Source: Aphelenchoides besseyi
Lineage: Eukaryota > Nematoda > Chromadorea > Rhabditida > Aphelenchoididae
DNA length: 64,000 nucleotides
Direction of reading: 5' to 3'
NCBI GenBank assembly: GCA_024699855.1
Contig: JAMPIQ010000003.1
Coordinates: forward strand, 3,038,001 to 3,102,000
The notes under the pieces are model-generated. The model saw only the letters and a program-made list of their open reading frames with translations, made no database searches and had not been told where the DNA came from. Of this stretch, positions 32,001 through 42,602 are shown one piece after another. A program made the position numbers and the translations under genes. How positions within the stretch are numbered: position 1 is the first letter of the stretch; each line of letters begins with the position of its first letter.

Positions 32001-33746
32001 GGAGTTATACTTGCGGATGTTGTTCAAGAAGTTGTTCGAGAGTGGGTGTTTACCAGTGAACAGATCATCCAATTCTTGTGGCAATTCAGGTAAGTCAGGC
32101 AACTCAATTTTACCATGATTGCAACAATCGTTGAACGTTTGTTTATTTCCAACTCGTTCTTCTTCAAAATGCAATGCACCGCAAAGACATTCACTGATCA
32201 TTTTGCTTAGTTGATGGACCGGGACATCAGCTTGTTTGGCTGCGACGTTTAGTTGAATTTGTTTCTGTTGTGCTGTGATTCTCGAAATTTGATGGTGGGC
32301 TGCATCTTTAGCCAATCGTTCAGCTTTCTGTTGGTTTGATTCATTTGAACGTGAATTTTGATGTTGTGCTTTATCTTTACTTAATCGATCAGCTTTCTGT
32401 TGGTCTGATTCATTTGAACGCGAGTCTTGATGTTTAACTTTGTCTTTAGCCAATCGATCTACTTTTTGTTGTTCAGATTCTGCTTCTCGAACGCTTCTTT
32501 GGCGAATATTTTGATCGGATAAACGATTTAATTTTTGTTGATTGGATTCAGAAGCCCGTTTTTTGTTGATGTTGTCACGTTTTTGTTGCAATCGTTTTGC
32601 TCGTTTTTCAGCATCTACTTCGTTTTCTAATACAATTACTTCGGATTGACCCATTGGTTCAGCATTGGCGTTTTGATTGTCAGTACGAATTGACGAAAAC
32701 AAAGCCTCCAATGTGTCAAACAGATTCAAACGTTTGTCGAGTCCACTTTCGTTTAATCTTGTTAGAAAAACGCCATTTGAATGTTGATCTGTGTTCTCGA
32801 AGAAGTTTATTGCATTAGAAACAACGTAAGCACCACAATTGCATGTATCATTTTGCAGATCACTTTGGTATCCAATGTCGTTCAAGAACATGTTTGCGTT
32901 TGGATCCAAACCCGTCCAATGAGCGAAACATTTACTGTAAATCGAATTGATTAACCTATAGACAGTTTGAGAAACGGGTTTATGAAACGAATCGCAATAA
33001 TACAGAATACAATGATTGCTGAGTGCCTTCTTTTCCATTACCGCCAAAACGTAGTGTCCGCAATTTTGAATTGGGATCAACAAATAAGCGTCTTCGTTTG
33101 GAGCGATCGGTGGTTTGACGATGAAATACTTCGACGGATTCGATTCAGCAGAACGGTAGTAGTCGGTCCAAAAGGACATCGACATTAACCCAACTTTCAA
33201 TGAACTGTTAGCAATCAAGTTTAATAGACCAAAAACAATTGATTCAAAATCGATCCATTCACTAATGTTCTCCATGTTCGGTAGTTGCAACCTGGACATT
33301 TGACATTCGTTGCGAGCAGCTTCACAGAGTTCATTCGGTTGACAATGAGTGCTGAATTTGCTACCCAAAACTTGTTCGATAGTGAGCACGGGTTCTTGAG
33401 TGTCGATAGCGACGAACGACATTTGTTGTGCAACATCTGGAGATGCAGTTGGTTGTGTCTCTGTGGATGTTTCTCGAGCAGTTTCAACAATTTGAATTTG
33501 TGTTTCTGATGCTTGTGAGTTTTCCGTTAAGTTTGTCATTTGGTTTGTTTTCTCAACCAATTGACTTTGTGCTTGTAATGCTTGTGTGTTTTCAATTTCG
33601 ATTTTTGATCGTGTTTCCGTTTCTGTTGCTTTTGCTGTTTTCTGTTCTGCACGAATTTTACGCATTCGTTCACGGTTCTTACGCCTACGCTCTTCTTCAC
33701 GTTCTTTCTTTTCCTCATCTGTCAGTTGAAGTGGACGTTTTGGCAT
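29013..33746 (-). CDS. Helitron C polyprotein: Ulp1-like protease, 23-aa repeats, Rep, truncated helicase
   Basis: A single open frame of 1577 codons. In order: basic region (residues about 12-38, EERRRKNRERMRKIRAEQK); Gln/Thr-rich linker; Ulp1/SENP-like protease (about 155-350) with His231 in GHYVLAV, Asp252 in YYCDSF, Gln298 and Cys304 in LQNDTCNCGAYVV; four 23-residue repeats (about 402-490) of type QQKxDRLxKDKxxHQxSRSNES; a Cys-rich segment (ECLCGALHFEEER ... DCCNHGK, about 519-545); Rep with HUH His969/His971 in GLPHIHC and tyrosines 1103 and 1107. At residue about 1340 (near 29727) the chain jumps from NPADPK to LQNLEQEIF, skipping Walker A through motif III; motifs V and VI remain. The protease may act on SUMO-like conjugates or on the polyprotein itself; that is inference. 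Nuclease parts are intact, but ATP-driven unwinding is not possible. Confidence 0.85.
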   Translation of the reverse strand: MPKRPLQLTDEEKKEREEERRRKNRERMRKIRAEQKTAKATETETRSKIEIENTQALQAQSQLVEKTNQMTNLTENSQASETQIQIVETARETSTETQPTASPDVAQQMSFVAIDTQEPVLTIEQVLGSKFSTHCQPNELCEAARNECQMSRLQLPNMENISEWIDFESIVFGLLNLIANSSLKVGLMSMSFWTDYYRSAESNPSKYFIVKPPIAPNEDAYLLIPIQNCGHYVLAVMEKKALSNHCILYYCDSFHKPVSQTVYRLINSIYSKCFAHWTGLDPNANMFLNDIGYQSDLQNDTCNCGAYVVSNAINFFENTDQHSNGVFLTRLNESGLDKRLNLFDTLEALFSSIRTDNQNANAEPMGQSEVIVLENEVDAEKRAKRLQQKRDNINKKRASESNQQKLNRLSDQNIRQRSVREAESEQQKVDRLAKDKVKHQDSRSNESDQQKADRLSKDKAQHQNSRSNESNQQKAERLAKDAAHHQISRITAQQKQIQLNVAAKQADVPVHQLSKMISECLCGALHFEEERVGNKQTFNDCCNHGKIELPDLPELPQELDDLFTGKHPLSNNFLNNIRKYNSANSFAAFNVKMRSFATPGPYCFSIQGQICYEIDESVSATADRKYGQLFFSDPAEAVERRMNTTNGTKKELMELLDKIIREHNPHAKMHMMMNELMKEEENAGRPVENVQMSFKMRPGYDPNRFNEPTVDEIGAVFTTDASGDMREMSLVIQLKDEPSPRVLSSLSPFATSWLYPLFFPKGTLGWSIDMTKINANKHTRLTRAEFHSYRLAIRKNSNSRIHYGKKLFQQFVVDSYVQVESDRIKWIRMNQKQLKTIHYHELHASLNKLGQKLDRAIGRIHILPSTHFGSPRFMRENYQDAMAIVLNNGNPDLFITMTCDALWPEIVQTINETIVLGAKQTASDRPDIVARVFALKVEAIIDDLVKKQIFGEPKCYVYVTEFQKRGLPHIHCLVSLKDGQKFLQPKNIDKYFSAELPPESDPELLELVSKYMIHRVCGDKNPSAPCVIKGKCRHKFPKQFLEETKVNENGYPFLKRPNNGRTIEIKGVKYDNRRVVPHSWYLLKRYRCHINVEIVSSIKNVKYLYKYTYKGYDAASLELQSSGNINHDEIKDHIDGRYVGPVEACYRILKLKMHDKSHHIERLPIHLENQQAVYIEEDCDAEKAKKAMEKQTKLMDYFKLNERDSNAQKYLYSEIPTHYTWKSIKVFVNNEEETITNWQPRVKANKTIGRMYAISPSQGDLWHLRLLLRHVRGAKSFKELRTVDGTEYQNNGEACLALGLIEDDEEYVKCMEEAVKVLMPRKLRTLFANILIHCNPADPKLQNLEQEIFGKLIENKQFNDMGNSAILVSKHIGVNESNEKVLNMLDGQTKTYLSIDTAVDAENCDDNTLLLPEYLNMIEEGSLPPHKLVLKKNAVVILIRNLSQEDGLCNGTRLLVLAMNDHSVECQILTGHHAGEQHIIPRINNTIDYRGMFQLNRKQFPLKLAFAMTINKSQGQTFERVGLNLEHEVFEHGQLYVALSRARSWDSVKVLTQANDRQGNGDCLVKNIVHREIFKRL

Positions 33747-34485
33747 TTCGTAAGTTTGAGATTTTTATAATGAATTCTGACAGTAAGCAATTCTGATAGT
33801 AAGCAAATTCTGATTGTAAAGAGATTCTGATGTGGGTGGCTCAGCTGATAAGACAAAGACGGCGTGCCGGACCGCTTTGAATGTCTGTGCCCTGATAAGA
33901 CAATCCGACCGGGCCAATCGAATTGAATATAAGACGTGAGGCTCACCAAAGAAACGATGGCCAACGTATACTTCCTGAAACACAAAAACTCGATATCACT
34001 AAACAATTGAGAATTGACTTACGATAAAAACCGAAGCTTAAACAGTTTAACGTTCTTAGTGGTCGTTGTCACTTGATGGAACAATAGCCACACGTAGACA
34101 AAAGACGTTAACCTGAATTTGAATAAAAGATGATAATGCCGCTGAGTTTTCTAAACTTACCGTATACTTTAGCTTCTTTACACGTTGAATGAAAGCAACA
34201 AAATCTGAAAATAATGTTTTGATTGTAATCAGATAAGACCTAAGAAACTTACGTTAACAAATTAGCAATTAAAAGAACCAACACAATTTAGACGATAGAC
34301 GAAAGCAACCAACACTTTAGACGGATCCAAAAACAAATGGTTTTTCATCAAACGGTCCAAACGGCCGCACACAAAACTTGCATGGAAGAGAGTGCTCATT
34401 CGAAAATAAATGTGCACAAAATCGGTCGGTCTCAGGACACAAACAGACAGACAGACGTTACTCAATTATTTAGTAGGGATAGAAC
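33747..34485 (-). promoter_or_regulatory. Helitron C leader with ATTCTGAT repeats
   Basis: Matches the leaders of copies A and B, including ATTCTGAT-type octamers at about 33773-33832. One unit is altered to ATTCTGAC. Splice-like sites (GTAAGT and TTGTGTTTCAG on the minus strand) are kept. Confidence 0.5.
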
Positions 34486-34486
34486 T

Positions 34487-34615
34487 TCAATTTGTGTAAA
34501 ACGCCGGTGCTTTGGAATCCACTTAACATTTGTTTCGCTTGTAATACCTGTCGTTCATTCTTCAGGTTATAAATCGACGGATTTGCGCGAACATATTCGA
34601 TCAACTTCATATAAG
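34487..34615 (-). pseudogene. Possible MADF-domain exon fragment beside Helitron C
   Basis: On the minus strand MKLIEYVRANPSIYNLKNE reads like the start of a MADF (Adf-1-type DNA-binding) domain, whose family pattern is LI-x-x-V-x-x-x-P-x-LY-x-x-x. It continues for about 20 residues (VLQAKQMLSG) and then enters Helitron sequence near 34485, where it soon stops. The remainder of the domain is not visible nearby. Similarity is short, so the assignment is weak. Confidence 0.35.
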
Positions 34616-34867
34616 GTAAGGACTCTTTATTTTCTATCAAAAACAAACGGTACAAACCACATCGATCTCCAACAATAGGAATCGAAGACTTTTCGCCAAA
34701 TTATTTGAAATCGAGTTTTTGAAGGTGAAGCAATAAATTTACTGGCTACAATGCAACAGCAGTTTCCAGTTTCCGTTTTCATTGAAACCATCTCAATGCG
34801 CAATCTCTATTTACAATTTCGTTTTACTGTTGCATTACATACATGTGTCAGATATGTGTGTAAACTA

Positions 34868-36533
34868 CAGGGTGGGCCGAAATGAACTCCCGTCGGTTTT
34901 TTGCGAATAACTTTTTTGTCGATGATTTTTTTCTGAACAAGTTATACATTTTCTTGGTCCCTATAGTCCCCATTCTCAAATGAAAACAAAGTTAAAATTT
35001 TGAAAATTTGAAAAAATTTCACTTTACCCTCCTCTTTGGTCCAATGTTGTCGATCTTGACCATGTGCGGTTTTCTTTTTTTTCGTCTGCAATGAGTTACA
35101 CGGTCGTTCAAAAAGCTGCATTTTTGCGAATTTTCATCGAAGAACATTATGATTATTGGAAGTTTCAAAGTCGAGTTCGTCGCGAAGTTCAAAATGTTCA
35201 AGCTCGAGTTCCCGATATGAAAACAATCAAATCATGGGATGAAATGCTTCGGACTACGGGAAATCTTCATGGACAAAGGAAAGAACAAACCAAAGTGCGT
35301 TAACAAACTCACTTTTCAAATTTTGATTTGCTCGTCTTTTTAAGACAAGTTCGTTCTGAAGAGGCAATTGCTGATGTTCGAGATGCTTTCACTGCCAATC
35401 CACATCTTTCCACTCGCCGCAATCCTTTCGTTCAAAGCACCAATGATAACGAAGAAACGGACGTTTCAACTTCTTCGATGTCGCGAACGACTTTACGAAG
35501 AATTCTGAAAGATGATTTGAAGTTTCGTCCTTATCATCTTCAAATGGCGCACGCACTCAACGAACCCGACTATGATGCACGAATCGATTTTGCTCGAGGT
35601 GAATTGGAGCGACAAACGGCAGATCCCGCTCGTCTGTCAAACCTCGTGTTTACAGACGAGGCCCACTTTCATCTCGATGGGGGAGTGAATCGGCAAGATT
35701 GGATCATGTGGGCGGATGAAAACCCGCATTGGTTTGATGTTCGTCGACTTCATCCTCTCAAGTTGTCTGTGTGGATGGGCGTTGGCGTTGAAGGAGTCGT
35801 TGGGCCCTTTTTTTGGGAACCGGAAGGTACCGAAAGAGGAATTAATGCCCAATGGATGCAACGAACGCTCGAAAATTTGGTGGTTCCAGAGTTGCAAACT
35901 TGGCCAAATTTCGATGACCCTGTTTTTCAACAAGACGGTGCTCCACCGCATATTGGAAATAACGTTCTTGCAGTGCTTGATCGTTTTTCCAAATCGATGA
36001 ATAGCCCGGGGAACCCGACAACACCCGGCTCCTGTTGCGTGGCCTCCTCGGAGTCCCGACCTCACTTGGATGGATTATTCCATTTAGGGGTTCATGAAGA
36101 GCCGGATATTCCACCGGGATCAGCCGCCAGTCACTCTTGAGAAACTGAGAGCAGCAATCGTGGAAGTTGCCAACGACCTTCGGCAAAATCGCGAAATGAG
36201 AGAACGAATTGCGGCCAGTTTTCCTCGTCGTCTTCATCAATGTTTGGAGCGTGAAGGCGGCCAAGTGGAAATCCGTTAATCATTTGTTTTGTTGTTAATT
36301 TGTTAATTAAACGCTTCAATTTCAAACATTCAAAACTGTTTTAAACTGATCGACAACATTGGACCAAAGAGGAGGGTAAAGTGAAATTTTTTCAAATTTT
36401 CAAAATTTTAACTTTGTTTTCATTTGAGAATGGGGACTATAGGGACCAAGAAAATGTATAACTTGTTCAGAAAAAAATCATCGACAAAAGTTATTCGCAA
36501 AAAACCGACGGGAGTTCATTTTGGCCCACCCTG
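34868..36533 (+). mobile_element. mariner-like element with about 190-base inverted repeats
   Basis: Left end CAGGGTGGGCCGAAATGAAC; the right end is its inverse and ends GGCCCACCCTG, with TA on both sides (34866-34867, 36534-36535). The inverted repeats run nearly unbroken to about 35056 on the left and from 36347 on the right, much longer than typical mariner TIRs. Total length 1666 bases. The transposase inside has a few breaks. Confidence 0.88.
35089..36276 (+). pseudogene. mariner-like DDxD transposase with late breaks
   Basis: Begins MSYTVVQKAAFLRIFIEEHY (the DUF4817/HTH-type start) and likely continues through a small intron near 35297-35345. Clear blocks are TTLRRILKDDLKFRPY, NLVFTDEAHFHLDG (first Asp), FQQDGAPPHIG (second Asp) and, in another frame, WPPRSPDLTWMDYSI (third Asp), then LEKLRAAIVEVANDLRQN to the stop at 36276. 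A frameshift near 35990 and two codons at conserved Trp sites now reading TGA (about 36000) and TAG (about 36088) break the C-terminal third. Spacing between the second and third Asp is about 45, longer than in DD34D or DD41D families, though the frameshift makes the count uncertain by one or two. Confidence 0.75.
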
Positions 36534-36535
36534 TA

Positions 36536-37070
36536 GAACAACATCTTTATCGAGAATTTTGTATAATTTCAAAAGCAAAACCCCTGAAAGCAGTGTAAAA
36601 TGTGTGCTGGGAAAAAGGGGAAATGGGCTGTCCCAGAAATAGTATATACTACTAAAAGCGAGCACGCGAAAGTGCAGATCGTTTCGTTAATTGCCGTGGG
36701 TGGCTAATTGAAAATGGCGATTCACCATGAAATCGACTTCATTGGTGAAATCCACTCAGTTGTGAGAAAGATCGAGATTCTGATGAGTAACCTCTCAATT
36801 TGACTTCCAATTTCTTCCTACTGCATTCTTATGTTTTCGTTCTTTTTCATCAAGATTTTGTTTTGTAACACATGACTTGAATGACAAACGAGAAGGTTCT
36901 TATTGTCACTGAAATAAGTCGAGAAAAACGATCGTCCATTGTTTTCGAATAACAAATTCGTGTTCTAAAAGGATCGCGTTTTCACTTTCATTCAATAGTA
37001 AAGTGGAATTCGTGTCTGCAGTCTGACCGACTTACGTTCTTTAAGTTCACTTCGACTGACATGTGCACCA
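36536..37070. other. Intergenic, probable receptor promoter
   Basis: No coding frame of note. It separates the last mobile element from the Srt gene. No TATA box stands out. Confidence 0.35.
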
Positions 37071-38276
37071 ATGAACTTGCTCTATCCACAGAAACCCGCT
37101 TCGCATCTTCTTAATTGCAGTTCCGAATCACTTGACAGTATTCCGGTGGCAGATCCAAGAAACGTTTTTGTCGCCGTTCTTCTCATTTTGCTGTATATTG
37201 GCTTTCAGGTACGATGAAAAACATGTTGAATCTGTTGTTTTGTGGTTTTGACTACGAGAAACCAACTTGTTCTTACAGATCATCTACTTGCCATGTCTGC
37301 GTGTCATCCACATTGGACGACATCGTTATGCTTGTTTTCAACTTATGTTCTACATCGGACTCCTGGACTTGGGAGCCCTGCACATCAATGGCGCATTCAG
37401 TGCCATTCTCTTGTTAAACGAATGGTTATTTTGTTCGAAAATGCAACTTGTTCTTGTTCTTAACTCAATTTTTATGAGTTTATGGTTGACGCATTCGGTC
37501 ATCACTATTTTATTAGCGATATGTCGATGTTTGGAAGTCTTCTATCCACAACAAGCGGAAACCGTTTTCGGTGGCAGAAATGGTAAAGTTTTGATTGTTG
37601 GAGGATCGATCTACGGAATTCTGGGAGCTTGTTACATACGATCAGAAATTAGCACAAGCATCTTCTTACCATGGTGATTAGGTTGTGTCGTTAGAGTGAC
37701 AAATCCTAGCTTTAGGGTTCCGGATTCACTTCTCAAGGAAGTTCACAATGACAATCTTTCTTCTTTCTTAAACGAGTTTTACACAATTCACAACATAACT
37801 TTTATTGTTCTGATTATTCTGCTTTACGTAACATTCACCATTATATCTACCGTTCGTATTAAAGCTCTAAAGAAGAAGGGAAAATTGAAGTTTAACAAAA
37901 CACAAAAACGAGTAAGTTTCTTGGATGTTTCTTTTAACGATTTGTCATCTAGTCCTTCGTTCAAGTTGCTTTGATAAGTTTTATCAACTCAGCGAGTGCG
38001 GCGGTAGGTGTTCAGTTTCCGGTTGTTAATCGTTCTTGATTGCAGATGTGTATTTACTTTCAAACCAAACCGCAGAATAAGGTCCTTACAGTTCTTGCGT
38101 TCTTGGTGCTCATTTTCACTCATGGTGTTCCGGCCATAACTTATCTCACAATCAACAAAACAATTCGAAATGGTTGCCAGCGATTACTACGACGAGCACA
38201 ACTTCACTCGATAGCGATTGTACCCGAGACTTTGGCTAAAACTTCAATCGACAGAGAAAATACGGTTATCAACTAA
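37071..38276 (+). CDS. Serpentine receptor class T (Srt) chemoreceptor
   Basis: Four exons (37071-37208, 37279-37630, 37682-37911, 38046-38276) give exactly 316 residues. Srt hallmarks are easy to see: helix 1 FVAVLLILLYIGFQIIYLPCL, CFQLMFYIGLLDLGALHING, a Cys before helix 3 (NEWLFCSKMQ), THSVITILLAICRCLEVF, then TVFGGRNGKVLI. The IHNITFIVLIILLYVTF helix and the closing PAITYLTINKTIRNG complete the family pattern. Length is close to that of Caenorhabditis Srt proteins (about 320-340). Srt receptors are nematode-specific 7TM proteins mostly of chemosensory neurons; the ligand is unknown. The second intron (donor GTTACA, acceptor GATTAG) is the least certain joint. Confidence 0.85.
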
Positions 38277-38623
38277 ACTCCCCGGATCCATTTCCAGTGT
38301 TCGTACAATCGCGTGTTTAAGTGTAAGATGATTGAATAAACCGGTTTTGAAAGCCCACTTACAAATTTTATCACTTTCTGAGATAGAAAATGCATAAACT
38401 CAATCAGAAAAGGTATTTTGTTTGTGATCGAAATGTCCATTAACTCATCCGAAAGCTGCCATTCAGTAAGTTACGTAGTTTTAACGTAAAATCAATGAGA
38501 TTTTTTTGTTGACAAACAAAAAGTCTCGCTTTGGTTGGTTGCAAGAAAATTGTTGGAGATTTGTTGTTGCGTAGATTCTATGATACAAATTGCTTACTTT
38601 TAGGGTTTTCGTTTACAATAACG

Positions 38624-41600
38624 ATGAACAATCAAGATGATGCACCGGTGGCGAAAAGAGCGCGGATGGTCGTCTTCGAGCCAATTCGCTTGCCCTCAGT
38701 TTACAATGTGGTGCGTAAAAATGAATAGTAGGATTTGAAGAAATTGGTTTCAGAAAGCCCTGAATTCAACCATTCTTCCTGCTCAATACTACAAGCTGAC
38801 TGAACGGGTTCGCATCAAACAACGTCAAATCGCCACATTAGAAAAGCGAATGGAAGAACTGGAGAATCGACATTCATCAGATGAGGAGTTGATCTGCATA
38901 ATAAATCAGCAGTGGAATCAGGTGAACATTTTAGAAATATCGTTGAGAAGAACTTGTTTTTAGCTCGATGATATTATGGTTGACTTATTGCGGCGGTTTG
39001 TCAATGAAGGAAACATCGACGAAATTGGTTCGAGAAATCAAATCGACTTTGATGTTGTTTTTGTTTTAGTTGCCAACAAACGTGCAGAAACCAATTGGTT
39101 GACTATTTTGTCGCAATTGAACAACGACGAGATCAACCAACGTCTTTCGAGTCGCGTCAACTTTAGCACCGAAGCACTGAGCCATCTGTTGAAAGCGATG
39201 AATACGTACTCGCAAAAACGAGAACGAATTTTGGCGTTTTTGGACAGACAGCGAAAACGTAAGTTCATGGAATGTTTTTGTGAATTTGAGTGGGGAATAT
39301 TTGAGGAAATAACGACAGTCCGGAGACAAATGCTGAGGATAGTCGAGATGCACTCGATCAGAGTCAAGAGTTGTCGGACGAGAACAAAATTGTGGACATT
39401 GATGCGGCACTGCGACAGGAAATCATCGACATTGCAGCGGAGAACAAACGGCTCGAAGAACAGAACGTCAAATGGAGAAGCGAGAAGAGTCGACTTCGCG
39501 CCAAAATCGCTGCACACGACGAGGAAATGGAGTTGATGCAATCGAAGGTTGAAAACGCCGTGAACCAAATGGAAGATCTACGATACGAACTGGAGAAATC
39601 GGCGGCACGTGAAGAGAAGTTGGAAAGCGTGATTATTGAGGTCAATTGTCGTCAATTGCATTTGCTTATCTTTGATTTAGCTGAAAAAGAAAGAGGAAAT
39701 GATTTCGCCGCCCGAAACAAAAGAACCATCGACAACAAAAGAAAAACCGACAGAAAATAAAGAAAAAACTGATGTTCCGGGGGTTAATCAAACACAGGTA
39801 ACGCTGAATGGGGTAGCTGTGTATTTGTTGTTTAGTTCGAAGAACTGCAACATGAATTGGAGATGCAAACCGAGTTGGCGGAGAAACGTTTGAATGAAAT
39901 TCAAAACCTGAGCACAGTGAATCAGCAATTGGCAGAAAAAGTAGCGGAGTTGGACATGTCGGTTAGTTATTGATTTGAAATTGGGTCTTAATCGTCTTTT
40001 AGATTAAGTACTTGCCAACTTCAGTGATCAGCAATTCGCCGGATTACATGTGTCTTAAATTTAAATACTCACAGTTGTTGGATGAAGCAAAACGTGTCGA
40101 GTAAGTTTTTGTCAACAATCCCATTCACTTGTTGTTCCTAGTCAAAACAATCAAGAGCTTTTGAAGCATGTCGTGGACTTGCGAAAATGTTACGAAGATC
40201 AACTTCGGTCAATGAAAGTACGTGTAAAGAATGTGACACTAAATTTGAATTGTTTAGGATGAGTTCAACACAGGAATGCAGAGAATGCAAGAGAACTGCA
40301 CAACCATGACGACAGAATTGCTGTCGGTCAAAAAAGAGTGCGCACAAATGGAGTTGGAATTCAAAACGAAGTTCGAAGTGGATGCGATTGAATGTACGAT
40401 TCAAATCTCCATCAAAATCCTTATTGTATACTTTTAGCTCGGACTTATAACGAAATGAAACTGCTCATCGACGCGGCAAGGACCGATGGGAATCGAAAAA
40501 CCGAAGACATGAATCGAATGAAGAAGCAGATTGTTACTCTAAAAGCGGAGGTTGCAAAGGTTAGAAAAACACGCAAAGCACAATTTGTTTTTTTACATTT
40601 TAGACAAAAGAAAGTTTGGATGAAGCACGAAAAATCTACGACACGTGCATCGTCATCCCTTTCGAAGACAAACCACAAGCTCAAGAGCCCGATTCGGCGA
40701 CTAGATCTTCTCAAGCAGCGGCCTCAACAAGCACCGCACCAGCTCCAGTTCCGCCGCCAATGATTAGTGATAAAAGAATTAAAATTGAATCCTCGCCATC
40801 AAAACGCTACGAAACGAAATATCGACCAAATTCTCGAACATCAATGAAACCTGAACCTGAGGATTCGACGGAACAATCTCGTAGACAATCTCCGTCAATC
40901 GAAGACACGTCGTAAGTTTTAACGTTCCTTAATTAATTACCAAACATATTAGGAAAATGGAAATCGAAGGAAATGATCTCAAAGCAAAAGTTGGACCAAT
41001 CGAAAACGTGGATCAAGAAACGCAAAGTAAAGTCGATATTTCGGCTCGTGAGAAAAGACTCCAGAAGGAAAACGAAGTTCTACGCGAAAAGATTCAAAAG
41101 TATCATCGAACGGAGAAGATTGGTGGACTCGAAAGGGCGAAACGGGCAATTCAATATTTGACCGAACAAAATGAACGTCTGAAACGCGATCTCAACACAT
41201 CAAGTCAAGCAGAAGGTGGACTAATGAAGGAAATCGAAATGATGAGCAAGGCAGTCGAAGATCTCATGAAACAGGTAAGTTCGATTTCGTAGAATAATCA
41301 TGATTACAGAATACTACGTTGACGGGTCGAAACGCTGAACAGGATACCACATATGTCCGATTAGTCAAAGACGGATTGCAAAGTGAAGCGACGTTACGCG
41401 TTGCAAAACAAACAATCGACACCTTAGAAGAGAAAATGCGAATAACAGAAAACGAGCTCGAGGCTTTGCGAATTGAATGCAATACGGTGGAGGAGAAGTC
41501 AAAGTTGCTGGAAGCAGCTAAAGAAACGTTGGAGACAAATCTGCGGTAATCTCCTCTCTTGCTTGCTCTTCAATCTCAATTTTAGGAAAACAAAAGAAGC

Positions 41601-42089
41601 AATGGAGATTTGTCGACGCAGTTCCCTGAACGTCAGTTCCGATCTCAACGAACTCAAAATTCGACACGAAAAACAAACTCTTGAAGTGCAGGAGCTGCGA
41701 CAACAACTGAAAGATCGAGCGGGGAAAACCGAAGAAACGCGAACGAAAATGGCGCGAATTCGTGAGGAACGAAATCAGTTGCGAAAGAAGTTGGCACGAG
41801 CAAAACAAGCGACCGAATTCGACAATTTCGATCAGCTTCTAGAAGCGGAGAATCGTACTCTACGCGTAAGTTCGCATTCAATATTGTTTTCATTATACTT
41901 CCGCGTACTTAGGAGTCGTTGGCATGTCCGAGTTGCAAAACGAACGACAAAAACACCGTCTTAACGAAATGTTTCCACGTATTCTGTATGGATTGTATCA
42001 AAAGACGCTACGATGCACGAAGCCGAAAATGTCCGAAGTGCAACGCCACCTTTGGCGCCAACGATTATCATCGCATTTATTTTGAATAA
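38624..42089 (+). CDS. rfp-1: BRE1/RFP-1 E3 ubiquitin ligase (RNF20/RNF40 family)
   Basis: A gene of about a dozen exons with small introns, from ATG 38624 ([15 protein letters not shown]) to TAA 42087-42089. Almost the whole protein is coiled coil (for example [54 protein letters not shown]), with a Ser/Pro/Gln-rich insert at about 40690-40920. The C-terminal C3HC4 RING is complete: [49 protein letters not shown]. The RING plus the FGANDxHRIY ending identifies BRE1, which with the RAD6/UBC-1 E2 monoubiquitinates histone H2B during transcription. It is a nuclear, conserved, single-copy type gene. I saw no break. Confidence 0.9.
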
Positions 42090-42602
42090 GCGTATTGTTG
42101 CGTGTTAATTTAACTTTGTTAAACTATTTCACAATTTTCGACTTTTGTTCCATGTGTAACTACGCAACTGCTTTATTGTTTACTTTAATAATTGGACATA
42201 AAAAAGTCATAAGAATTGGCTGACAATGCTTTTCACCAATTGATCTATACACTCGGTAATAGTCGAGAGTTCAAAGCAACAAGTCAGCAGAGATTACCAC
42301 ATTTAACGTCTTTTTTGGCGTCATGTTTGAATTCGTTCCACAGCGGAAAGTTACCCAGAACTTTGTGAAGTTAAAACTTTGAGAATAAGCGCCGATAACA
42401 TTTTAAATAACTTGCTTATACAGTCGATATAAAATATCAACCATATATTTTTCTGCTTCCATTACTCATCCATCAACTTTGCTTCATGTTCTACGGTCCA
42501 GAAGATCATCGACCACCATGGCCATTCAGTTGATGTCAACAAACACTCTGTCTTTTGACTAATACGTGAACATTAGCAGCATTATGGTGACCTTCTTTTT
42601 GT
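42090..42602. other. Intergenic
   Basis: 3' region of the BRE1 gene and 5' region of the next one. AT-rich; no frame I can support. Confidence 0.4.

Larger units (their letters stand above)
28924..34487 (-). mobile_element. Helitron copy C, long open frame with deleted helicase core
   Basis: Contains the 1577-codon frame (29013-33746) and a leader (33750-34485) parallel to copy B. Similarity to copy B ends at about 34485, next to a possible MADF exon fragment. The 3' end is probably near the hairpin at 28904-28923. Because the helicase ATPase core is missing, the element is predicted unable to transpose by itself. Confidence 0.8.

Noticed and set aside
20240..34006. A 93-codon frame (MFSDIEFLCF...) present in all three Helitron leaders
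   Set aside because: The leaders are nearly identical at DNA level, so a shared frame is expected; it crosses splice signals and the ATTCTGAT repeats, and copy C has an indel in its tail.
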